Origin: Stenotrophomonas sp. PS02298
Lineage (GTDB): Bacteria; Pseudomonadota; Gammaproteobacteria; Xanthomonadales; Xanthomonadaceae
Assembly: GCF_029959445.1 (NCBI RefSeq)
Contig: NZ_JASCOR010000029.1
Location: 1 to 35,551 of the forward strand
Length of the DNA: 35,551 nucleotides
Direction of reading: 5' to 3'
Below the pieces are notes generated by a model. The model made no database searches and was not told the DNA's origin. It was given only the letters and a program-made list of their open reading frames with translations. Made by a program: the position numbers and the translations under genes. This document shows positions 5,947 to 13,853 of this stretch, one piece after another; position 1 is the first letter of the stretch; each line of letters starts with the position of its first letter.

Positions 5947-7932
5947 ATGCAGACCCAACAGAGCATCATCACCATCCCGCTCAACCACCTCAGCCTTTCG
6001 CCGGAGAACGCGCGCAAGCGCCGCACGCCCGAGCACATCGCGGCAACGCTGGAATCGCTCAAGGCGCACGGCCAGCTGCAGAACCTTGTCGTTACCGCCG
6101 GCGCACAGCCTGACCACTACGAGGTGAGCGCTGGTGGGACGCGTTGGCTTGCGCTCCAGCTTGGCGTCGAGCGCGGCGAGATCGCGCCGGACTATCCCGT
6201 CCTTTGCAGGCCCATCCCCGCGGAGGGTGCGCTGGAAGCAAGTACCGCAGAGAACGTGATTCGCGAGGACATGCACCCCGCCGACCAGTACAAAGCATTC
6301 CGCGGCATGGTCGAGGCCGGGAAATCCACCACGGAGATTGCTGCGCACTTCAGCGTCGCGGAGTCCGTCGTGGCGGCGCGCCTGAAGCTGGCGAATGCTG
6401 CGCCGGAGCTGTTTGCGCTCTATGAGCAGGGCAACATGACCCTTGAGCAGCTCCAGGCGCTGGCGCTGACGGACGACCACGATGCCCAGCGCCGCGCCTG
6501 GTTCGGGCAGAAGGGCGCAAAGATCGAACATGACTGGCAGCGGCGCCCACACGAGATCCGCAAGCGCATCACGGCCAAAGAAGTAGGCCCGGACAGTGCT
6601 GTGGCCAAGTTCGTGGGCACCGCCGCCTACGAAGCCGCCGGCGGCGCCGTGCGGCGCGATATGTTCTCGCCGGCGGTCTACTTCGCTGATGCGGCATTGC
6701 TTGAGAAGCTCGCCGTGACCAAGCTGGAAGCGATCGCCGGCGCCGAGCGCTCGGCAGGATGGTCCTGGGTCGACGTCCACCTGGAACTGGACTACAGCGA
6801 CCGATCCCGCTATGGCCATGGGCCGTACTCCAGCAGGCACGAGTCGCTCTCTCCTGCTCAGGCCAAGCGTCGCGCCACAATCGAACAGCGGCTTGAGGAG
6901 ATCGAGCAAGCGTTGTTCGATGACGAACAGGATTATGACACTCTGCAGGCCGAGGCAGATCGCTTGAACGCCGAGAAGGACCTGCTGCTGGCGTCGCGGG
7001 AAGTCTGGAGCTCAGAAGCGAAGGCGAAAACGGGCGTCCTGATCTACCTGGATACGCACCACGGCCTCCAGATCGACCGAGGCAGGCTGAAGCCGGGGCA
7101 AAAACTCAAGGCGGGAAAGGTCACCGGCGGCAACCCCAGTGGTCCGAAAAAGCCCACCCTCAGCCACGACATGCTGGCACGACTGGAAATGCAGCGGACG
7201 GCCGCCATCCGCGAGCATATTGCCAATAGCCCTGATGCGGCGCTTACCTTGGTGTTGCAGGTGTTGGTGGGCCAGCTCCTGCCGGGTCGGAGCTGCAGCC
7301 TGCTCTCCATCGATGCCACCAATCAGCACCTGACCGATAGCCACAGCAGGTTCCCGGAGGTCAGCAAGGCGCCCGCACGCACCGCGCTGGAGAAGCGCGC
7401 CGCCAAGTGGCTGCCGCTCATCCCGAAGAAGGACGCCGAGCTCGTGCAATGGCTCAGCAAGCTGACCGTTGCGCAGCGGCATGAACTGCTTGCATTCCTG
7501 GCGGCGCTGGCGGTCCCGGTTGCGCAGATCCGCGGCCGGGAACTGGCCACCCGGTTCGGTGTGGACATGGCGCGCTGGTGGGAGCCGAATGCCGACAACT
7601 ACGTCAGCCTGGTATCCAAGGCGCTCCTGGCCGAGGCCGTGACCGACGCTGCTGGCAAGGCCATCGGCGAAGGCCTGTTGGCGAAGAAGAAGGACGCCGC
7701 CATGTCGGAAGCCGCCAAGCAGTTGGCGGGCACCGGCTGGCTTCCCAAGCCCCTGCGCGGCGAAGGCTATGCCTTGAACAGCGCGAAGGCACCGGCAACT
7801 GCCTCGAAGGCCAAGCCAACGTCCAAGGCACCGAGTAAAGCGGCGAAGTCCACGCGCAAGGCAAAGCCGAAGAAGACGGCCGGGACCAAGGGGACCAAGA
7901 GCACCAAGCACACGGAGGCGAGCCGTGTCTGA
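5947..7932 (+). CDS. ParB/Spo0J-like nuclease-domain protein
   Basis: 661 residues from ATG 5947 (GGAG upstream). The N-terminus is a ParB/sulfiredoxin-type domain: LSLSPENARKR at 15-25, SAGGTRW at 61-67 and ENVIREDMHP at 102-111, the box used by ParB to bind nucleotide and DNA. A helix-turn-helix follows at 127-150. Residues from about 160 to 600 are a long region of unknown function seen in large phage/plasmid ParB relatives. The last 50 residues form a Lys/Ala/Ser/Thr-rich tail (KAKPTSKAPSKAAKSTRK) that likely binds DNA. No ParA partner is in the window. It may act in segregation, as a regulator or as a nuclease. Confidence 0.85.
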   Translation: MQTQQSIITIPLNHLSLSPENARKRRTPEHIAATLESLKAHGQLQNLVVTAGAQPDHYEVSAGGTRWLALQLGVERGEIAPDYPVLCRPIPAEGALEASTAENVIREDMHPADQYKAFRGMVEAGKSTTEIAAHFSVAESVVAARLKLANAAPELFALYEQGNMTLEQLQALALTDDHDAQRRAWFGQKGAKIEHDWQRRPHEIRKRITAKEVGPDSAVAKFVGTAAYEAAGGAVRRDMFSPAVYFADAALLEKLAVTKLEAIAGAERSAGWSWVDVHLELDYSDRSRYGHGPYSSRHESLSPAQAKRRATIEQRLEEIEQALFDDEQDYDTLQAEADRLNAEKDLLLASREVWSSEAKAKTGVLIYLDTHHGLQIDRGRLKPGQKLKAGKVTGGNPSGPKKPTLSHDMLARLEMQRTAAIREHIANSPDAALTLVLQVLVGQLLPGRSCSLLSIDATNQHLTDSHSRFPEVSKAPARTALEKRAAKWLPLIPKKDAELVQWLSKLTVAQRHELLAFLAALAVPVAQIRGRELATRFGVDMARWWEPNADNYVSLVSKALLAEAVTDAAGKAIGEGLLAKKKDAAMSEAAKQLAGTGWLPKPLRGEGYALNSAKAPATASKAKPTSKAPSKAAKSTRKAKPKKTAGTKGTKSTKHTEASRV

Positions 7933-8845
7933 GGCATACATCCCCGCCTACGAGGCCTACTACAAGGCCGATAGCCGCGATCCAAGCCAGGCCGAGCGCC
8001 TGGCCATCTGGAAGGAAGCGTGCGGCGCCATCATCGCTGCTCTATCGGGCGACGACGTGCCCGCGCCCGTACCGTGCCCGATGGACACCGCGCCGCGCGA
8101 CGGCACGATGGTGCGGCTCCTGGTGCAGTTCGATGACCACGCCACCGAGGACACGGCCGGGCCGGCGTGGACTATCGGCGCCAACAACGACGACAACGTG
8201 GGTGATGACGAGCGCGAAGGCTGGAGGTTCGCCGGCTGGTGCTGGGATCACGACCACTTCACCGAGGGCAAAGGTACGCCGGTCGGCTGGTTGCCGATGC
8301 TGGACAGCCCCAAGGGCGGCACCCACCCGGACGATGCAGCGGTCGATGCGTTCTCCAGCGCGATGAAAGCAAAGCTCGCGGAAGCGCGCGCCAAGGGCCG
8401 AGGCGGCTGGAACGGCGACGAGCCGGGCATGCAGCAGCGTCTGTCCGACATGCTGCGCGCGCACGTCGAGAAGGGTGACCCGCGCGACGTTGCGAACTTC
8501 TGCATGTTCCTGCACCAGCGCGGCGAAGCCATCAGCCCCAATGCCGGCAGCGAGGCGTGGAAGGCCGAACTGAGGGCGGCACAGGATGACGGCCACGACT
8601 GTGCGATCCGGTACGTGCTTGGCTATCTGAACGGCGCGGGCGACTGCGGCAGCACCTACTACGAAGAAATCCTCAACAGCTGTGGACGCGACCGGATCAT
8701 CAAGTCGGCCATCACCGATGGCGAGTTGGAATTCACCGGGCTAGCTGAGTACATCAAGCGCGACGGCACAAGGGCCGAGAAGCGCCGGGTTCGGGCGGCG
8801 CTGCGCGCCGAGGCGCAGGCCAGCGATGCGGAGGTGCGGCTATGA
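7925..8845 (+). CDS. Phage early protein, Ead/Ea22-like modules
   Basis: 306 residues, starting at GTG 7925, which overlaps the ParB-like gene by 8 bases. Residues 52-128 (MDTAPRDGTMVRLLV ... GWLPM) resemble the DUF551-like segment of phage early proteins. Residues 142-205 carry KLAEARAKGRGGWNGDEP, then LSDMLRAHVEKGDPRDVANFCMFLHQRGE, a block typical of Ead/Ea22-like proteins of lambdoid and other phages. Their function is not established; they lie in early regions and vary as mosaics. The C-terminal 100 residues are helical and charged. Confidence 0.75.
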   Translation: MSEAYIPAYEAYYKADSRDPSQAERLAIWKEACGAIIAALSGDDVPAPVPCPMDTAPRDGTMVRLLVQFDDHATEDTAGPAWTIGANNDDNVGDDEREGWRFAGWCWDHDHFTEGKGTPVGWLPMLDSPKGGTHPDDAAVDAFSSAMKAKLAEARAKGRGGWNGDEPGMQQRLSDMLRAHVEKGDPRDVANFCMFLHQRGEAISPNAGSEAWKAELRAAQDDGHDCAIRYVLGYLNGAGDCGSTYYEEILNSCGRDRIIKSAITDGELEFTGLAEYIKRDGTRAEKRRVRAALRAEAQASDAEVRL

Positions 8846-9087
8846 AGCAGATGAAGCTTCTCCGGTCCCTTGCTGCTGACTGTCGCGATCACGGCGAGCA
8901 TGACGTTGCGCGCGGAATTGAAGGCGTTGCGAACGATGTCGCCGAGTTGTGCGAAGCGATCAAGGCCGAGCGGGCCGCGAGCGACAAGGGAGATTCAATC
9001 GCATATCTCGAAGCCAGGCTGCGGACGACGCTGGTCCTCACGAAGTTTGAGCAGGCCAACAGCCACGGCGCGGGGGATACGCCATGA
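8842..9087 (+). CDS. Small hypothetical phage protein
   Basis: 81 residues, helical (RSLAADCRDHGEHDVARGIEG; VAELCEAIKAERAA). It is ATGA-coupled to the genes on both sides. No family is recognised. Confidence 0.65.
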   Translation: MKQMKLLRSLAADCRDHGEHDVARGIEGVANDVAELCEAIKAERAASDKGDSIAYLEARLRTTLVLTKFEQANSHGAGDTP

Positions 9088-9362
9088 AGGTTTTCTGTGT
9101 ACACGATGTCGAGTGGTGGATCGGTACCAGCGCTGAATCCGTCCTGCAGGCCGTGACCGAGGAATACGGATACACCGAGGACGACATCGCAATTGATGAT
9201 GTCGAGGAAGTGAAGGACGCAACCCTTGACGAGCTGAAGTTCACCGACGCAGACGAGAACGAACGGCCCACCGGCTTGGTTCGCACGTTCCGCGAGCAAC
9301 TGGCAATCGAACTGGCGGATGGCGGGCGCTTCCCGCGTCTGCTCGCATCGGAGGAATGGTGA
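9084..9362 (+). CDS. Small acidic hypothetical phage protein
   Basis: 92 residues and strongly acidic. The start MKVFCVHDVEWWIG is strand-like and the middle runs YTEDDIAIDDVEEVKDATLDEL. The acidity recalls small inhibitor or DNA-mimic proteins, but nothing else supports that. It is coupled by ATGA upstream and TGATG downstream. Confidence 0.65.
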   Translation: MKVFCVHDVEWWIGTSAESVLQAVTEEYGYTEDDIAIDDVEEVKDATLDELKFTDADENERPTGLVRTFREQLAIELADGGRFPRLLASEEW

Positions 9363-9760
9363 TGGCTGACCCGATGCAGCTGGCCCGCGAGCTGGTCGCA
9401 GCCGAGTTCGAGGCAGACGGGCGACGAACCCTCGCCCAGATGATCCGCGCCGGCACCTGGACATCCGAGGAGGTCGACCGAGCGATCCGAGCGACAGTGG
9501 CCGCGCTCGCAAAATCGGGAGCTGCCCGCAAGGCGGACAGCGAGAAGCTGACCGATCGCATCCTGCAGTACCTGCGGCAGCCGCAGAACCAGGAGCGGTG
9601 GCACCTTGCCAGGAACATCGCGCAAGAACTTCACGTATCCCCTGGCAGCGCGGTGCAGGGCCTCCAGTACCTCGTCAGCCACGGCCAGGTAGCGCGAGCC
9701 ATTGCGCTCCACGCTCCGAGCACATACGCCTTGACTACTAAGGAGCAGCGCCATGCGTGA
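9362..9760 (+). CDS. Phage protein with C-terminal winged-helix-like domain
   Basis: 132 residues. ATG 9362 is preferred to ATG 9356 because GGAGGA lies 7 bases upstream of it but only one base from the other. Residues 60-125 (SEKLTDRILQYLRQ, HLARNIAQELHVSPGSAVQGLQYLVSHGQVARA) look like a winged helix in which VSPGSAVQGLQYL is the recognition helix. It is probably a DNA-binding regulator of the element. The N-terminal half is helical and of unknown role. Confidence 0.65.
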   Translation: MADPMQLARELVAAEFEADGRRTLAQMIRAGTWTSEEVDRAIRATVAALAKSGAARKADSEKLTDRILQYLRQPQNQERWHLARNIAQELHVSPGSAVQGLQYLVSHGQVARAIALHAPSTYALTTKEQRHA

Positions 9761-9812
9761 TCCGTGTTCGCTCCTCTTCGCCTCATCTTCAGCAGGAGGT
9801 CGACGTGCTTAA
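9753..9812 (+). CDS. Possible 19-codon leader ORF
   Basis: An ATG at 9753 has AAGGAG seven bases upstream and opens a 19-codon frame ending TAA at 9810-9812. The strong ribosome site AGGAGGT of the next gene (9794-9800) lies inside it, and that gene's GTG (9805) overlaps its end. It could couple translation of the two flanking genes or be chance. Confidence 0.3.
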   Translation: MRDPCSLLFASSSAGGRRA

Positions 9813-10110
9813 TCTGAATCCACGACCGATCCCGATGGGACCTGCAGAGCTCGAGCGTGTCGTGCGCCGGCAGACCGAGCAGGACTACGATCCCGATCCA
9901 CCTCGCTGCGGCACGTGCTTGTACTTCACGCTCGGGTCTTGGGGCCAACGCGCGATCGAGGCGAAGAAGGGGCGTGGCATCGAGCACCTGCAGCGGTGCA
10001 CCTTCGGTAACTTCCATACGACCGTCCGCGGCGTCTGTGACGAATGGCGTACCAGGGCTGGGGAACGGCTGGAGGGCAGCAGCCACGGTGCGGGGGTGGC
10101 GGATGGCTGA
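9805..10110 (+). CDS. Cys-rich small phage protein
   Basis: 101 residues from GTG 9805, chosen because a perfect AGGAGGT lies five bases upstream; an in-frame GTG at 9757 has no such site. A possible zinc site is formed by CGTC, C-TFGNF and GVCDEW, a spacing seen in short phage and plasmid proteins. The N-terminal part is polar (PMGPAELERVVRRQTEQDYDPDPP). Function unknown. It overlaps the PP-loop gene by 8 bases. Confidence 0.65.
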   Translation: MLNLNPRPIPMGPAELERVVRRQTEQDYDPDPPRCGTCLYFTLGSWGQRAIEAKKGRGIEHLQRCTFGNFHTTVRGVCDEWRTRAGERLEGSSHGAGVADG

Positions 10111-10924
10111 CCACCCTCTGCCCAGCATCGATGGCCTGGTGGCCGCGGGTGCGCTGTTTGTGGCCAACCACAGCGGCGGCAAGGATTCGCAGGCAATGCT
10201 GATCCGACTGCTCGAGATCGTGCCGCGATCGCAGATCCTGGTGGTGCATGCATCCCTCGGCGAGGCCGAGTGGGACGGTGCGCTTGAGCATGCCCAAGTC
10301 CAGGCCGAGGCGGCACGCCTTCCCTTCGTAGTGGCACACGCGGTCAAGACGTTCTTCGGCATGGTGGAGCACCGCTTCAAGGTGCGGCCAGGTCCGAATT
10401 CATCGTGCTGGCCGTCGGCGTCCAACCGCCAGTGCACCAGCGATCTCAAACGCGGCCCGATCGAACGGGAGATTCGGCGCTACGCAGGCGAGCATGGCTT
10501 TACCAAGATCGTCACCTGCCTTGGCATCCGCGCCGCGGAGAGTCCTGGCCGGGCGAAGCGGGCGGAAATGTCGTGGAGCGCACGCAACAGCCTGGCCGGC
10601 CGCAGTTGGTACGAATGGCTGCCGATCCATGGCATGACGACGCCCGAGGTGTTCGCCACCATCAAGGCCGCGGGACAGGAACCGCACTGGGCCTACGCTG
10701 CCGGCAATGAGCGGCTGAGCTGCGTGTTCTGCATCATGGGGAGTCCGCGCGACCTCGCAAACGGTGCACGGCATCGGCCGGAGCTGCTGGCGAAGTACCT
10801 CGAGATGGAGCAGCGTACCGGCTACACCATGCATCAAAGTCGCAAGCCGCTGGACGAGCTTGTCGCGGAAGGCGAGGCGCGCCTGGCGCTCGCCGCACGC
10901 CCGCAGGGGGTGACCCATGGTTGA
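10103..10924 (+). CDS. PAPS-reductase-like PP-loop protein
   Basis: 273 residues. The N-terminus has the ATP-pyrophosphatase PP-loop NHSGGKDSQAM near residue 20, as in phosphoadenosine phosphosulfate reductases and DndC-like enzymes. Further on, RQCTSDLKRGPIEREIR matches the conserved CT-x-x-LK segment of the family, and LSCVFCIMG supplies a CxxC that could hold a metal or Fe-S centre. Phage members of this family are common and their substrate is unclear; sulfur transfer to a nucleic acid or nucleotide is possible. It overlaps the next gene by 8 bases. No dnd or tRNA-thiolation partner is nearby. Confidence 0.8.
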   Translation: MADHPLPSIDGLVAAGALFVANHSGGKDSQAMLIRLLEIVPRSQILVVHASLGEAEWDGALEHAQVQAEAARLPFVVAHAVKTFFGMVEHRFKVRPGPNSSCWPSASNRQCTSDLKRGPIEREIRRYAGEHGFTKIVTCLGIRAAESPGRAKRAEMSWSARNSLAGRSWYEWLPIHGMTTPEVFATIKAAGQEPHWAYAAGNERLSCVFCIMGSPRDLANGARHRPELLAKYLEMEQRTGYTMHQSRKPLDELVAEGEARLALAARPQGVTHG

Positions 10925-11639
10925 GCAGCCCATCCTCTTCAACGGCACCATGGTGCGCGCGATCCTCGACGGCCGGAAGACACAGACCCGGCGCGTGGTC
11001 AAGATGCCGCCGGCCTTCGACTTCACCGGCGGACTCGGCGACGATCCCAGCGATCCGAAACACTGGGGCGCCGAGGACGAGAACGCGCTGTGGTGGGCAC
11101 TCGCCGCCGGCGACGACGTTGACCGCGTCCTGGCATGCCCGTTCGGTCAGCCCGGCGACCGGCTGTGGGTGCGCGAAGCACATTCCATTTTCCCTGCGCA
11201 CGGCCAGCACCGCGCCGATGGCGGACGCTGGGGCCCGTGGGCCGGTCTGCCGACCACAGTGTCAGAGGATGGGAAGCAGATCGCCTACTACCGCGAGGGC
11301 TTCGACCGCTGCGACCCGGGCCGGTGGCGCCCCAGCATCCACATGCCGCGCTGGGCCTGCCGCCTAGTGCTGGAGATCACCAACGTGCGTGTGGAGCGGC
11401 TGCAGGCGATCAGCGAGGCAGATGCATTGGCCGAGGGTATCGAGCGCTTCGCAACTGTCGGCGGCACCGCGTGTAAGGACTATTCCGGTGGCGACGGCTT
11501 CAACGTCAGGGATGCGGGTAGTATCCAGCGCAGCTTCCGATCGCTGTGGACCAGCACCGGCGGCGACTGGGACGCGAACCCATGGGTGTGGGTCATCTCC
11601 TTCAAGCGGATCGACAGCCCGCACGAGGCAGTCCTATGA
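10917..11639 (+). CDS. ASCH/PUA-like phage protein
   Basis: 240 residues. The start PILFNGTMVRAILDGRKTQTRR is the hallmark of a large phage family with an ASCH-like (PUA superfamily) beta-barrel that probably binds RNA or nucleotides. GDRLWVREAH, then MPRWACRLVLEITNVRVERLQAISEADALAEGIE and WVWVISFKRI complete the typical pattern. The role in phage biology is unknown. It is coupled by ATGA to the HNH-like gene. Confidence 0.8.
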   Translation: MVEQPILFNGTMVRAILDGRKTQTRRVVKMPPAFDFTGGLGDDPSDPKHWGAEDENALWWALAAGDDVDRVLACPFGQPGDRLWVREAHSIFPAHGQHRADGGRWGPWAGLPTTVSEDGKQIAYYREGFDRCDPGRWRPSIHMPRWACRLVLEITNVRVERLQAISEADALAEGIERFATVGGTACKDYSGGDGFNVRDAGSIQRSFRSLWTSTGGDWDANPWVWVISFKRIDSPHEAVL

Positions 11640-12148
11640 CGCACATCGCAGGCGCAACGCTCAAACCGCTGGTGCAGTTGCCCAAGAACCCGGAGCAGTG
11701 CTGGAAGTGGCTGGGCCGCATCAACGACCAAGGCAGGCCCATCAAGCAGTTCGGCGGCAACCCAACCACAGCGCAGCGCTGGATCTGGCAGATGTTCTTC
11801 GGCCCCATACCCGAGGGCCTGGTGGTCTACAACACCTGTGGCAACCGGGAATGCCCGAACCCCGCGCACCTGGCCTGCGCGTTCCAGGCTGACGCCAACC
11901 GCGCCGGCGCCGCCACGAAGCTTCTGCCGGGTGACGTACAAGAGATCCGTGCGGCGCTGCAGGAGGGTCGTGACGTCGGTTGGCTTGCCGCTCGCTTCGA
12001 TGTGGCCCCGAGCACCATCCGCGAAGTCGGCCGGGGCAGCAGTTGGGGTAAACGTCGCCGGCGCCGAGACCACCCGCATCGGCAGAGTGTGATCGCACCA
12101 GGTGCTGCAGCCAGCGATATCCAGGAGGCACACGATGCGCTCCAGTGA
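11636..12148 (+). CDS. Degenerate HNH-type protein with C-terminal HTH
   Basis: 170 residues. Residues 20-85 follow the HNH_3 pattern: CWKWLGRINDQGRP, W-x-x-FFGPIPEGLVV, then NTCGNRECPNPAHL. Two expected His are replaced: AHR is AQR, and the VDHLC of active members is VYNTC. The Cys pair (CGNREC) and the final His (PAHL) remain. Residues 98-140 form a helix-turn-helix (DVQEIRAALQEGRD-VGWLAARFDVAPSTIREV). It may be a nuclease-dead DNA-binding regulator rather than an endonuclease. It overlaps the next gene. Confidence 0.7.
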   Translation: MTHIAGATLKPLVQLPKNPEQCWKWLGRINDQGRPIKQFGGNPTTAQRWIWQMFFGPIPEGLVVYNTCGNRECPNPAHLACAFQADANRAGAATKLLPGDVQEIRAALQEGRDVGWLAARFDVAPSTIREVGRGSSWGKRRRRRDHPHRQSVIAPGAAASDIQEAHDALQ

Positions 12149-12353
12149 CAACCAGCTCGACATCTTCCGCGATGACCCCGCCATCAGTGCAGCCCGCGAA
12201 GCGAACGCCTGCAGGCAGGCTGCGGCAACTGCGCTGGTCGATCCCCACTGGAGCCGCGTTGAGCAGCAGGCCCGCCATGCCCACTACCTACGCGAGGCCG
12301 CTCGCATTGAAGCGAAAGCATCAGGCAGGGAGTGCCATGAAGTCGATCTGTAA
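12135..12353 (+). CDS. Small hypothetical phage protein
   Basis: 72 residues. The ATG at 12135 follows AGGAGG (12123-12128). It is mostly helical (AISAAREANACRQAAATALV; RVEQQARHAHYLREAARIEAKA). No domain is recognised. Its end overlaps the next gene by 17 bases. Confidence 0.65.
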   Translation: MRSSDNQLDIFRDDPAISAAREANACRQAAATALVDPHWSRVEQQARHAHYLREAARIEAKASGRECHEVDL

Positions 12354-13053
12354 GCCAAGGCACGCACCGCGCACACGCTGGTCCGCAGATGATGACGAAA
12401 CGCTGCGGATCAACTATCCCCACTTTCCTGCATACCTGGTTGCCTATGTGCTGGGGCGGGAAGTCGGATCGGTCCATAACCGCGCGCACATCCTTGGCCT
12501 GACCAAGGCGCCGGACTTCTGGAGCAAGCCGATCGCGAAGCTGTGGGCAGGCGGCCAGCACAAAGAATGCAGGAAGCATCAGTTCCGGAAGGGACAAGTG
12601 CCGCCCAATAAGGGGCTGCGCCGTCCAGGCTGGGCACCTGGCCGCATGGCGACCACACAGTTCAAGAAAGGGCGCCCCGCGTGTGAGTCGCGGAACTACG
12701 TACCCATCGGGACCGAGAAGCTCGACGTCAAGCGCAATGCAATCGTGCGCAAGGTCACCGATGACCCCAGCGTGTTTCCGGCGCAACGCTGGCAGCCAGT
12801 TGCAAAGCTGGTGTGGGAGGCCGCAAACGGCCCGGTACCGGCTGGCCATGTCGTTCGGTTCCGCGAAGGAATGAAGACGCTGGTCACTACGGACATCACG
12901 CTGGACCGCCTCGAGCTTGTCTCGCTGCGCGAGAACATGAAGCGGAACAGCATCCACAACTACCCGCCGGAGCTGAAGCGCGCGATGCAGATGCGCGGCG
13001 CGCTGACCCGGACAATCAATCGAATCACCGGAAAGCAGAGGACTGACCCATGA
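12337..13053 (+). CDS. HNH-type phage protein with N-terminal DNA-binding helix module
   Basis: 238 residues. The N-terminus (RWSADDDETLRINYPHFPAY, LGREVGSVHNRAHILGL) is a SANT/HTH-like module of the kind found in phage HNH proteins. Two short repeats follow (HQFRKGQVPPNKG and TQFKKGRPA), then NYVPIGTEK and the core LVWEAANGPVPAGHVVRF, LDRLELVS, RENMKRNS. That core matches the HNH family, but the expected DN-LELV is DRLELV and the first active-site His is not obvious, so activity is uncertain. It could be a free-standing homing endonuclease or a derived DNA-binding protein. Confidence 0.75.
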   Translation: MKSICKPRHAPRTRWSADDDETLRINYPHFPAYLVAYVLGREVGSVHNRAHILGLTKAPDFWSKPIAKLWAGGQHKECRKHQFRKGQVPPNKGLRRPGWAPGRMATTQFKKGRPACESRNYVPIGTEKLDVKRNAIVRKVTDDPSVFPAQRWQPVAKLVWEAANGPVPAGHVVRFREGMKTLVTTDITLDRLELVSLRENMKRNSIHNYPPELKRAMQMRGALTRTINRITGKQRTDP

Positions 13054-13394
13054 GCAAAGACAGCGACGCATCCACCTACACCATCAATGACATGCGCACG
13101 GATCTCGCGGCGACTATCAGGGCGCTACGCAACAACGACGGCAACATGACGGTGGACAAGGCCAAGGCCATCGGTGACCTTGCCCAGGTCATGATCAACA
13201 GCGCGAAGGTCGAGGTCGACATGATCCGCGCGGTTGGCCAGCGCGGGATGCGGCCGACCGGCTTCGTCGCGATCGCTCCGCCCGGCGACACGCTCGATGA
13301 ACAGCAACGCACCGCCGGTGGTGAGTCCCCGAGGCCAACGCGCCAGCATATTCGCAACCCGCTCGGCAGCGAACCACGCGGCGCGTTGCGGTAA
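13050..13394 (+). CDS. Conserved-type small phage protein
   Basis: 114 residues, ATGA-coupled to the HNH-type gene. Residues 14-62 (MRTDLAATIRALRNNDGNMTVDKAKAIGDLAQVMINSAKVEVDMIRAV) match a helical segment I know from many prophage early regions, usually of 80-120 residues with no assigned role. The C-terminal part is polar and Arg-rich. Confidence 0.65.
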   Translation: MSKDSDASTYTINDMRTDLAATIRALRNNDGNMTVDKAKAIGDLAQVMINSAKVEVDMIRAVGQRGMRPTGFVAIAPPGDTLDEQQRTAGGESPRPTRQHIRNPLGSEPRGALR

Positions 13395-13413
13395 AGGAGC
13401 GCCGGATACGATC

Positions 13414-13647
13414 ATGATCGGCGAACACATCCTCCAGTTCGAGGACCTGCAGGAGTTGTGCCGGCCCGGGGAGCACCCTAGGCTGGCGACGGTCGAGAAG
13501 TGGGCGCAGGATGCCGGCATTCGGTACAAGTACGATGGGAGCGGTGGCATCTGGTCGACCACCGCCGCCCTGAATGCCGCGCTCGGGGTCAGTGCCGCCA
13601 ACGACGCTGAACCCTACAACCCCGACGATCTGTTTGGAAGGAAATAG
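13414..13647 (+). CDS. DUF4224-like excisionase-type protein
   Basis: 77 residues. LQFEDLQELCRPGEHPRLATVEKWAQDAGIRYKYDGSGGIW matches the small DUF4224 pattern usually found next to tyrosine integrases, where a helix-turn-helix (TVEKWAQDAGI) is followed by a short wing. Position two genes upstream of the integrase supports a role as recombination directionality factor. The AAGGAG at 13394-13399 is rather far from the ATG. Confidence 0.65.
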   Translation: MIGEHILQFEDLQELCRPGEHPRLATVEKWAQDAGIRYKYDGSGGIWSTTAALNAALGVSAANDAEPYNPDDLFGRK

Positions 13648-13649
13648 CC

Positions 13650-13853
13650 GTGTTGAGAGCAATCGTCCAATTCCTTGTCAGCGCGATCAACCGGCGGAGG
13701 GCGGGTGGAATGGCGGCCGCAACGCGTCATCCTGCAGGCGAATGCATAGGTTGCCAATCGATGTACATCCGAGAGATGTCGGGAACGTGCACTCAATGCG
13801 GCTGTGTGTGGATTAACTGCTCTGCACTTGAAAAGGGTGAGCCACATTCATGA
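13650..13853 (+). CDS. Small zinc-ribbon-like protein
   Basis: 67 residues from GTG 13650, preceded by GGAAGGA. A short hydrophobic N-terminus (LRAIVQFLVSAI) is followed by two Cys knuckles, CIGC and CTQC-GC, spaced 12 residues apart, which would form a zinc ribbon. Its stop overlaps the integrase start (ATGA). Function unknown. Confidence 0.6.
   Translation: MLRAIVQFLVSAINRRRAGGMAAATRHPAGECIGCQSMYIREMSGTCTQCGCVWINCSALEKGEPHS

Noticed and set aside
7861..7920. Possible repeat or frameshift in the Lys/Ala-rich end of the ParB-like gene
   Set aside because: The low-complexity tail is in frame, and such basic tails are common in DNA-binding proteins.
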